Origin: Bacteroidales bacterium UBA4621
GTDB lineage: Bacteria; Bacteroidota; Bacteroidia; Bacteroidales; Paludibacteraceae
Length of the DNA stretch: 5,167 bases
Direction: 5' to 3'
Assembly: GCA_002387325.1 (NCBI GenBank)
Contig: DGIN01000035.1
Span: 1,293-6,459, forward strand
The notes below the pieces were generated by a model that saw only the letters and a program-made list of their open reading frames with translations, ran no database searches and was not told where the DNA came from. Below are positions 1 through 4,610 of this stretch, one piece after another. Within the stretch, counting starts at the first letter, position 1, and every line of letters begins with the position of its first letter. Both the position numbers and the translations under genes were made by a program.

Positions 1-186
1 CTGACCATCGGGCTTCTGGCTGTCTATTATGGAGCGTATAACCTCGGTATGTGGGCGCGAATGGGCGTCGGTACCGCACTCCTTGTTATATATTGTGTAA
101 TTCTCATAAAATCTGATTTCAATGTTTTCAGGAATCGTAGAAACCATGGCGCAAGTCGTCAGGGTGGAGCAGGAACAGGGCAATAA
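1..186 (+). CDS. C-terminal end of an unidentified membrane protein (5' partial)
   Basis: Frame 1 is open from the window edge to a TAA at 184-186, giving 61 residues. The first 37 or so are hydrophobic (LTIGLLAVYYGAYNLGMWAR, then a second stretch around residues 21-37, GVGTALLVIYCVILIK), like the last two membrane helices of a transporter. A basic, polar tail follows (KSDFNVFRNRRNHG and onward). Codons up to about position 90 often end in C or G, as in the neighbouring genes, which supports real coding. The last 65 bp overlap the start of ribE, and that tail is glycine- and arginine-rich and looks like a read-through shadow of ribE. The other two + frames hit stops within the first 100 bp. 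A polysaccharide flippase or another multi-pass transporter would fit, but no diagnostic motif is present, so I do not name a family. Confidence 0.45.
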   Translation: MTIGLLAVYYGAYNLGMWARMGVGTALLVIYCVILIKSDFNVFRNRRNHGASRQGGAGTGQ

Positions 187-739
187 GCATTTTACGCTGC
201 GCAATCCATTCCATGAACCGCTCTCTATCGACCAGTCTGTCGCCCACAACGGTGTCTGCCTCACGGTGGTGAAGATCGAGGGAGACCTCTATACCGTAAC
301 CGCTATGCAGGAGACGCTCCAGCGCAGTAACCTCGGGCTGCTCCGAGAGGGAGACTGGGTCAATGTCGAACGCTCTATGCTCCTCAACGAGCGTCTCGAC
401 GGGCATATCGTCCAGGGGCATGTCGATCAGACCGCACGCTGTATCAATGTGCAGGAAACCGACGGCAGTTGGTATTATCGCTTCGAATACGACAGCAGTC
501 TGGATATGATACGCCGCGGCTATCTCGCTGTGGACAAGGGCTCTATTTGCATCAACGGCGTAAGCCTCACTGTCTGCGAACCCGACGTCGTGGACGGCAA
601 AGGTTATGTCAGTGTCTGCATCATCCCATACACCCACGAGGAAACCAACTTCAAGTATATCGAAGAGGGCAGTATCGTCAATATCGAGTTCGACATCATC
701 GGCAAGTACATCGCCCGCATGCAGCAACTATGCAAGTAA
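122..739 (+). CDS. ribE: Riboflavin synthase (alpha chain)
   Basis: This 205-residue protein is the usual family length. It catalyses the last step of riboflavin synthesis, the dismutation of two 6,7-dimethyl-8-ribityllumazine molecules, in the cytoplasm as a homotrimer. The family signature start MFSGIVE fixes the ATG at 122. Two lumazine-binding (beta-barrel) domains lie in tandem, at about residues 1-95 and 96-195. Domain 1 shows SVAHNGVCLTV (39-49) and ERSMLLNERLDGHIVQGHVD (83-102). Domain 2 shows the matching KGSICINGVSLTV (139-151) and IIPYTHEETNF (167-177), and ends in the conserved VNIEFDIIGKYIAR (186-199). The N-terminal SGIV segment and the His/Asn/Ser-Leu-Thr-Val ligand-site motifs are all intact, so it should be active. 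No other riboflavin gene is in the window. No FMN riboswitch is visible upstream, though only 121 bp are available. No clear Shine-Dalgarno sequence precedes the start; an AT-rich stretch (about 85-121) does. Confidence 0.96.
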   Translation: MFSGIVETMAQVVRVEQEQGNKHFTLRNPFHEPLSIDQSVAHNGVCLTVVKIEGDLYTVTAMQETLQRSNLGLLREGDWVNVERSMLLNERLDGHIVQGHVDQTARCINVQETDGSWYYRFEYDSSLDMIRRGYLAVDKGSICINGVSLTVCEPDVVDGKGYVSVCIIPYTHEETNFKYIEEGSIVNIEFDIIGKYIARMQQLCK

Positions 740-769
740 AAATATGCGGTTTGTTAAGATTTACTTTCC

Positions 770-877
770 GTTGATCAAGAACTACTATCTACGAAGGAAC
801 TACGATAGAACTACGAAGGAACTACCTGCCAACATCGAACCTCCAAATATACACGGATGTTAAGATCTTGGATCAAC
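770..877. repeat. Imperfect inverted repeat pair in the ribE-FKBP gap
   Basis: GTTGATCAAGA (770-780) is the reverse complement of TCTTGGATCAAC (866-877) except for one extra G in the right arm. The arms enclose 85 bp that include the CTACGAAGGAACTAC direct repeats. The core of each arm is near-palindromic (TTGATCAA and TTGGATCAA), so they could equally be two copies of a protein-binding site. Each is also preceded by GTTAAGAT (753-760 and 859-866), which makes part of the region look like a degraded direct duplication. There is no T-tract, so a Rho-independent terminator is not supported. Function is unknown. Confidence 0.4.
789..825. repeat. Short direct repeat, CTACGAAGGAACTAC x2
   Basis: CTACGAAGGAACTAC occurs at 789-803 and again, identically, at 811-825, a 22-bp period. 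The spacer (GATAGAA) and the flanks contain further GAACTAC/ACTAC fragments (780-785, 809-814), so the block reads as a short degenerate tandem array built on GAACTACGA. It lies in the 177-bp non-coding gap after ribE and is not in a convincing reading frame. It may be one small member of a dispersed intergenic repeat family. Confidence 0.6.
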
Positions 878-916
878 TATAAAATTATACCGACTAACAA
901 ATAAAACCTATACAAT

Positions 917-1501
917 ATGGACAAAATCAGTTATGCACTCGGACTCTCTATGGGTCAGCAACTGCTCAGCAGCGGCGTCGAAAAACTCAACTATGCCGAC
1001 CTTGCCAAAGGTATTGAGCACGTCTTGGAAAAACAACAACCCGAAATCGCTTACACCGAAGCGCAAACCATTCTCAACCAATTCTTTACCGAACTGGAAC
1101 AGAAAATCGCAGGACAAGCCAAAGAGGCTGGCGAAAAGTTCCTCGCCGAGAACGCCAAACGCCCCGAAGTGAAAACCACACCAAGCGGCTTGCAGTACGA
1201 AATCATCGAGGCTACTATCGGACAAAAACCCAAAGCAACCGACAAAGTAAAGGTGCACTACGAGGGGACACTTACCGATGGCACAGTTTTTGACAGCAGT
1301 TACAAACGCGGCGAACCCATCACTTTCGGGCTCAATCAGGTTATCAAAGGCTGGACAGAGGGACTGCAGTTGATGTCAATAGGCAGCAAGTACAAACTCT
1401 ATATCCCCTACCAACTCGGCTACGGCGCACAGGGAGCAGGCGCGGCTATCCCGCCCTATGCGGCACTCATCTTCACCGTCGAACTGCTCGGCATTGAATA
1501 A
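917..1501 (+). CDS. FKBP-type peptidyl-prolyl cis-trans isomerase, cytoplasmic (FklB/Mip-like)
   Basis: This 194-residue protein catalyses cis-trans isomerisation of X-Pro bonds and probably acts as a folding helper. It has no signal peptide or membrane segment, so it should be cytoplasmic. Residues 1-80 form the helical FKBP N-terminal dimerisation domain (MDKISYALGLSMGQQL at the start, then a long charged helix around 47-80). A linker (81-103) leads to the FKBP catalytic domain (about 104-194). Pocket residues seen include VHYEGTLTDGTVFDSS (113-128, equivalent to FKBP12 Tyr26, Phe36 and Asp37), QVIKGWTEGL (141-150, Val55-Ile56-Trp59), LGYG (167-170, Tyr82) and IPPYAALIFTVELLGIE at the end. 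Length and domain order match E. coli FklB. The start follows an A-rich leader (AACAAATAAAACC) with no Shine-Dalgarno sequence, as is common in Bacteroidota. A larger paralogue follows after 59 bp; the two catalytic domains are roughly 70% identical by eye. Confidence 0.95.
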   Translation: MDKISYALGLSMGQQLLSSGVEKLNYADLAKGIEHVLEKQQPEIAYTEAQTILNQFFTELEQKIAGQAKEAGEKFLAENAKRPEVKTTPSGLQYEIIEATIGQKPKATDKVKVHYEGTLTDGTVFDSSYKRGEPITFGLNQVIKGWTEGLQLMSIGSKYKLYIPYQLGYGAQGAGAAIPPYAALIFTVELLGIE

Positions 1502-1506
1502 TCCGC

Positions 1507-1537
1507 CCCATCGGACTAATTCGCCCTATTAGACTAA
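1507..1537. repeat. 31-bp intergenic element, copy 1 (after the first FKBP gene)
   Basis: This segment begins 5 bases after the stop codon of the cytoplasmic FKBP gene. It aligns without gaps to 2826-2856, which follows the second FKBP gene, with 23 of 31 positions identical; the best part is TTCGCCnnATTRGACTAA (15 of 18). Internally it resembles two units of about 18 bp, each beginning CGCCC and ending in GACTAA. CTAAT (1516-1520) and ATTAG (1528-1532) could form a weak 5-bp hairpin with a 7-base loop. It is too weak to call a terminator. Confidence 0.5.
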
Positions 1538-1560
1538 AAACAAAAACAAATCATACAACA
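1534..1560 (+). promoter_or_regulatory. A-rich translation leader before the lipoprotein FKBP gene
   Basis: The 27 bases before the ATG at 1561 are strongly A-rich and G-poor (CTAAAAACAAAAACAAATC, then ATACAACA). No purine-rich Shine-Dalgarno core is present. In Bacteroidota, efficient starts commonly rely on an unstructured A-rich leader in place of a Shine-Dalgarno sequence, which fits. It supports the chosen start but does not show a promoter; no TAnnTTTG element is visible here. Confidence 0.4.
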
Positions 1561-2808
1561 ATGAAAAAACTGAGTATTATCGTCCTTGCGGCTATGGCAA
1601 TGGTGTCATGCGGCAATAGTTATACCGCCAAGGACGCTGTTCTGGAGAGCCAAAACGACTCCCTCAACTATGCATTGGGCTACATCAACGGCGCCCAGAT
1701 CAAAATGTACCAACTTGCCAACGATAGCAGCAAAAAGAGCGTCAACGAGTTCATCGCTGCTCTCGAAGAAGGCTACAACGGCAAAGCAGAAACCCTCTCC
1801 GAAGCGGCACAGGCAGGTCGCAACGTCGGCACAGGTATCAAGTCCTTTGAGAACAAGGGTCTCGCAGAGAACGAACACTGGACACTCAACGAGAAAATGC
1901 TCTTCCAAGGGCTCGTAAACGCCCTCAACGGAGACACATCCGTCATGAAACCCGCAGACGCACGCGCCTTCTTCAATGCTGCATACGGCAAAACGGATGA
2001 CGGCACCAAAGCGGGAAAAACCGTCAAAGGCAAATGCCCCTACAAAACCAAAACCGTCGAACTCGAAAACTTCACCGACTCCATCAACTACGCTTTCGGT
2101 ATGCTCAACGGAGACCAGATGCGTATGTATCTGCTGGCTAATGACACCGACGGTACAGCACAGAAAGAGTTCATCGAGAACATCAACAAGGCAATGAAAG
2201 TACGCGCACATAACCCGCAACTCGTTATGATGGGCAAACAGATTGGCAGCACCATACGCGAACAGGAGGCGACAGGACTGCTCGGCATCGAAGGCGTTAA
2301 CACCAACTTCGAACTCATCAAACAGGGATTTGTCAACGGACTCTCCAACCACGACACACAGTTCGACAGCCGCACCGCAGGAGAGTACATCGAAAACACA
2401 ATCACCCAAATCAAGTACGGTGAAGCCATTGCGGCAGCAGAAAAATTCCTCGAAGAGAACAAACTCAAAGAAGGAGTCATCACCACCGAAAGCGGACTCC
2501 AGTACGAAGTAATCACAATGGGAAAAGGCAAAAAACCGCAGCCTACCGACCGCGTCAAGGTACACTACCACGGAACCCTCATCGACGGCACTGTCTTCGA
2601 CAGCAGTGTTGACCGCGGCGAACCTGCCTCCTTCGGACTCAATCAGGTCATCCCCGGGTGGACGGAAGGTCTGCAACTTATGCCCGTAGGCAGCAAGTTC
2701 CGCTTCTATATCCCGTATGAACTCGGCTACGGAGAACGTCAGGCCGGCTCTATACCGCCGTACTCCGTACTTGTTTTCGAAGTCGAACTCCTCGGCATCG
2801 AAAAGTAA
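1561..2808 (+). CDS. Lipoprotein FKBP-type peptidyl-prolyl isomerase with duplicated N-terminal domain
   Basis: This 415-residue predicted envelope foldase begins with a lipoprotein signal peptide (MKKLSIIVLAAMAMVSCGNS; lipobox MVSC, lipidated Cys17). The residues after Cys17 are not an acidic run, so I see no surface-export signal and infer a periplasm-facing anchor. Two copies of a helical FKBP N-type domain follow. Residues 33-144 (DSLNYALGYINGAQIKMYQL...) align with 173-283 (DSINYAFGMLNGDQMRMYLL...) at a constant 140-residue offset through the first 42 positions. A Lys/Thr-rich linker (145-166) separates them. The catalytic FKBP domain spans about 325-415, with VHYHGTLIDGTVFDSS (334-349), QVIPGWTEGL (362-371), LGYG (388-391) and IPPYSVLVFEVELLGIE (398-414), and its pocket residues are intact. 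Known Mip/FkpA-type proteins usually carry one N-domain in about 200-270 residues, so this is a long variant. It lies between a cytoplasmic FKBP and a flippase gene, 59 and 60 bp away. Confidence 0.93.
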   Translation: MKKLSIIVLAAMAMVSCGNSYTAKDAVLESQNDSLNYALGYINGAQIKMYQLANDSSKKSVNEFIAALEEGYNGKAETLSEAAQAGRNVGTGIKSFENKGLAENEHWTLNEKMLFQGLVNALNGDTSVMKPADARAFFNAAYGKTDDGTKAGKTVKGKCPYKTKTVELENFTDSINYAFGMLNGDQMRMYLLANDTDGTAQKEFIENINKAMKVRAHNPQLVMMGKQIGSTIREQEATGLLGIEGVNTNFELIKQGFVNGLSNHDTQFDSRTAGEYIENTITQIKYGEAIAAAEKFLEENKLKEGVITTESGLQYEVITMGKGKKPQPTDRVKVHYHGTLIDGTVFDSSVDRGEPASFGLNQVIPGWTEGLQLMPVGSKFRFYIPYELGYGERQAGSIPPYSVLVFEVELLGIEK

Positions 2809-2822
2809 AAGACTCACCTGTC

Positions 2823-2854
2823 AGTCCAATCAGACCCGTTCGCCTAATTGGACT
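2823..2854. repeat. Inverted repeat AGTCCAAT / ATTGGACT before the flippase gene
   Basis: AGTCCAAT (2823-2830) and ATTGGACT (2847-2854) are perfect reverse complements separated by 16 bases, in the 60-bp gap after the lipoprotein FKBP. It could be an RNA hairpin or an operator. There is no T-tract and the loop is long, so terminator activity is doubtful and read-through into the flippase gene is likely. It overlaps the 31-bp element shared with the previous gap; in the other copy the stem is a different, shorter one, so the fold is not clearly conserved. Confidence 0.4.
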
Positions 2855-2856
2855 AA
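2826..2856. repeat. 31-bp intergenic element, copy 2 (after the second FKBP gene)
   Basis: This is the counterpart of 1507-1537, at 23 of 31 identical positions without gaps. It lies 17 bases past the stop codon of the lipoprotein FKBP gene. A further partial unit (CGCCTTATAT, 2861-2870) follows and runs into the flippase start. Both copies sit directly behind paralogous FKBP genes. This fits either a shared 3' flank inherited from a tandem gene duplication or an intergenic repeat that happens to occupy both gaps. Confidence 0.5.
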
Positions 2857-2868
2857 TAATCGCCTTAT

Positions 2869-4395
2869 ATGGGTATCATCGCAAGACAAAGTATCAAAGG
2901 CACCATCGTAACCTACATAGGGGTTGCGGTGGGCTTTTTGACTACATTCTTTGTGATTACCCGTTTCCTTACCAGCGAGGAAATCGGACTCGCACGCGTC
3001 CTTGTTGATGCCGCCACACTCTTTATCGGATTGGCACAACTCGGCACCAACTCCTCTATTATCCGTTTCTATCCTTACTTCAAAGACTCAGGCAACCGCG
3101 ACCATGGCTTCTTCTTCTGGACATTGGTCGTCCCATTGTTCGGCTTCCTGCTTTTTGCCATCGTCTATTGGGCGTGCCACGTGCCGCTCGGCAACTGGTT
3201 CGGAGAGAAATCGCCACTCTTTATGGACTACTATTATATGGTACTCCCGCTGGCGTTTTTTATGCTCTATCAGACCGTCTTCGAAACCAACGCCAACGTC
3301 CTGATGCGCATCGTCGTACCGCGCGCCGTGCGTGAACTCATCGTCCGTATCGGAATGTTGGTGCTATATCTCCTCTACGCCTTCCGTATCCTCTCCATGG
3401 ATGGCTTCGTCATAGGACTATGCCTCAACTATGCAATCGCCGCACTCGTCAATTTCACCTACATCTTTGCGTGCGGACATGTATCTTTGCAACCCGACTG
3501 GACGTTCCTCCGCCAAAACACCAAACTCGTACGCAACTACCTCCTCTATACAGCCTTCCTCTTCATATCTGCCATCGCAAGTGTATTGGCACCCGCACTG
3601 TCCTCCTTTTTTATTACTGCAAAAATGGGACTTGACCACACCGGTATATACGCCATCGCTACATATATCGCCGTCATGGTCAGTATCCCATACCGCTCTC
3701 TTACCGCCATCGCCTCGCCGCAACTGGCACGGGCTATCAAGGAGCAGAACCACGAAGAAACCTCTCATCTCATCCATCAGGTGAGCAACAACCTCCTGCT
3801 CATCGGAGGACTCATATTCTTGGCTATATGGTTCAATATCGACCTTATATTCCATATCCTGCCCAACGGCAGCACATACGCTGTGGCGAAGAATGTAGTC
3901 TTGATCCTCGGTATCAACCAGATCATAGTTGCCACCTTCTCTATTTGTCTCTCGGCACTCAGTTACTCCCGCTTCTATATATTCTCCCTCTTCCTTTCCT
4001 TCTTCCTTACTGCCGTCTCTATCCTGCTCAACAACTGCCTCATTCCGCTCTATGGTATGGACGGAGCCGCACTCGGTAATCTCATAGCCTATGCTGCCTA
4101 TTTCGCACTGGCGATACTCCTCCTGCGTCTTACATGCCATATATCGGTAGCCAACCGCAAAACATTCATCGGCATACTCCTCATAGGCGTCCTTTTCGCC
4201 CTCAATGCCCTGTGGGAGCATTTCCTGCCTATCGCCAATATATGGCTCAGTAGCATACTACGCTCGCTCGTCCTTCTCGGCAGCGGCATTGCCATTGCCT
4301 GGGCATTGCGCCTCTCCCCCGAACTGAACAGCCTCATTGTTACCTGTATATTAAAAATACGTAAAAATTACGGCAACGACACGGCAACGGGATAG
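2869..4395 (+). CDS. Wzx/PST-type polysaccharide (oligosaccharide) flippase family protein
   Basis: This 508-residue integral inner-membrane protein has about 14 hydrophobic segments, roughly at residues 12-33, 42-60, 83-103, 121-139, 155-175, 179-201, 224-250, 256-275, 308-324, 342-363, 368-388, 396-420, 432-450 and 459-480. The opening (ARQSIKGTIVTYIGVAVGFL, then TRFLTSEEIGLARVLVD at 31-47 and LAQLGTNSSIIRFYPYF at 55-71) is typical of Bacteroidales flippases annotated as lipopolysaccharide biosynthesis proteins. The C-terminal half has the usual YGMDGAALGNLIAY motif (395-408). Such proteins move undecaprenyl-linked sugar intermediates across the inner membrane; the substrate cannot be read from sequence. 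No glycosyltransferase or polymerase gene is adjacent, so it is not in an obvious polysaccharide cluster. The start is set by the conserved N-terminus; no Shine-Dalgarno sequence is present. The last 15 codons or so (KIRKNYGNDTATG) are AT-richer and poorly conserved in style. The stop codon lies inside a 10-bp inverted-repeat arm. Confidence 0.9.
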   Translation: MGIIARQSIKGTIVTYIGVAVGFLTTFFVITRFLTSEEIGLARVLVDAATLFIGLAQLGTNSSIIRFYPYFKDSGNRDHGFFFWTLVVPLFGFLLFAIVYWACHVPLGNWFGEKSPLFMDYYYMVLPLAFFMLYQTVFETNANVLMRIVVPRAVRELIVRIGMLVLYLLYAFRILSMDGFVIGLCLNYAIAALVNFTYIFACGHVSLQPDWTFLRQNTKLVRNYLLYTAFLFISAIASVLAPALSSFFITAKMGLDHTGIYAIATYIAVMVSIPYRSLTAIASPQLARAIKEQNHEETSHLIHQVSNNLLLIGGLIFLAIWFNIDLIFHILPNGSTYAVAKNVVLILGINQIIVATFSICLSALSYSRFYIFSLFLSFFLTAVSILLNNCLIPLYGMDGAALGNLIAYAAYFALAILLLRLTCHISVANRKTFIGILLIGVLFALNALWEHFLPIANIWLSSILRSLVLLGSGIAIAWALRLSPELNSLIVTCILKIRKNYGNDTATG

Positions 4396-4467
4396 ATGTT
4401 TGTAAGGTTTTTATCAGTTGTTGATTAGTTGTAAAACGTTGTTGACAACGTGTATCTAACATCTATC
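4391..4467. repeat. Nested inverted repeat at the end of the flippase gene
   Basis: GATAGATGTT (4391-4400) is a perfect 10-bp reverse complement of AACATCTATC (4458-4467). The left arm covers the flippase stop codon TAG (4393-4395). The 57 bases enclosed contain a 6-bp hairpin (ACGTTG-TTGA-CAACGT, 4436-4451) and a weaker 4-bp one (ATCA-GTTGT-TGAT, 4413-4425). On paper the transcript could fold as a closed stem with two arms. No T-tract follows, so this is not a standard Rho-independent terminator. It may stabilise the 3' end of the mRNA or be a regulatory or small-RNA structure. Confidence 0.45.
4436..4451. terminator. Small hairpin ACGTTG-TTGA-CAACGT, possible weak terminator
   Basis: A perfect 6-bp stem with a 4-base loop sits 41 bases after the flippase stop codon. 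Its position suits the end of the FKBP-flippase transcript. The stem has only 3 G-C pairs and no T-run follows (GTATCTAAC comes next), so as an intrinsic terminator it would be weak. It could equally be a dyad operator. Confidence 0.25.
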
Positions 4468-4482
4468 TGAATAATATTTGTC

Positions 4483-4490
4483 TATATTTG
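4483..4490 (+). promoter_or_regulatory. Candidate Bacteroidota -7 promoter element for truA
   Basis: TATATTTG matches the TAnnTTTG -7 consensus of the Bacteroidota housekeeping sigma factor exactly. A near-copy (AATATTTG, 4473-4480) lies 10 bp upstream. No TTTG-type -33 element is seen at the expected spacing (about 4460-4463), so the match is only half complete. A start near 4497 would give a leader of about 115 bases containing the TTAAYGG repeats. Confidence 0.4.
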
Positions 4491-4518
4491 GAGCAAAAAA
4501 AATAACGACTAATTACAC

Positions 4519-4605
4519 GGTAATTAACGGAGAATTTTAATGGCTTTTTAATGGGTATTAATGGAGAAATGTATCCACAATAGTATTTAATGGTAATTAA
4601 TGGAG
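4519..4605. repeat. TTAAYGG repeat cluster upstream of truA
   Basis: The heptamer TTAAYGG occurs six times in about 80 bp: at 4524 (TTAACGG), then TTAATGG at 4537, 4548, 4558, 4587 and 4597. Three of these sit in a longer unit, GGTAATTAAYGGAG (4519-4532, 4592-4605, and 4554-4566 with one A missing). The last unit ends in GGAG (4602-4605), 5 bases before the truA ATG, so it may also act as a Shine-Dalgarno-like site. The pattern is direct, irregularly spaced and AT-rich, not CRISPR-like. It may belong to a repeat family dispersed in the genome. Confidence 0.6.
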
Positions 4606-4610
4606 TAAAA

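Noticed and set aside
1..121. Possible FMN riboswitch before ribE
   Set aside because: The segment reads as the coding end of another gene and shows none of the conserved RFN-element blocks.
128..727. A 199-codon open frame on the - strand opposite riboflavin synthase
   Set aside because: Fully antisense to ribE; Asp/Val/Ala-rich composition and no domain signature.
789..825. Possible CRISPR array in the CTACGAAGGAACTAC repeats
   Set aside because: Repeats are 15 bp, the spacer is only 7 bp and there are two full copies; no cas gene is present.
1512..1537. Possible Rho-independent terminator after the first FKBP gene
   Set aside because: The stem is only 5 bp and A/T-rich, and it is followed by A-rich, not T-rich, sequence.
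1606..2817. A 403-codon open frame on the - strand opposite the lipoprotein FKBP gene
   Set aside because: It lies fully antisense to a gene with clear domains, its product is Phe/Val/Glu/Cys-rich with no recognisable motif, and it is explained by the codon bias of the + strand gene.
3418..4221. A 267-codon open frame on the - strand opposite the flippase gene
   Set aside because: Antisense to a convincing membrane protein; the predicted product is acidic, Tyr/Glu/Gly-rich and motif-free, as expected from the complement of hydrophobic codons.
4519..4605. Possible replication-origin iterons
   Set aside because: The TTAAYGG copies are irregularly spaced, and no DnaA-box cluster or initiator gene is present; the neighbours are ordinary chromosomal genes.
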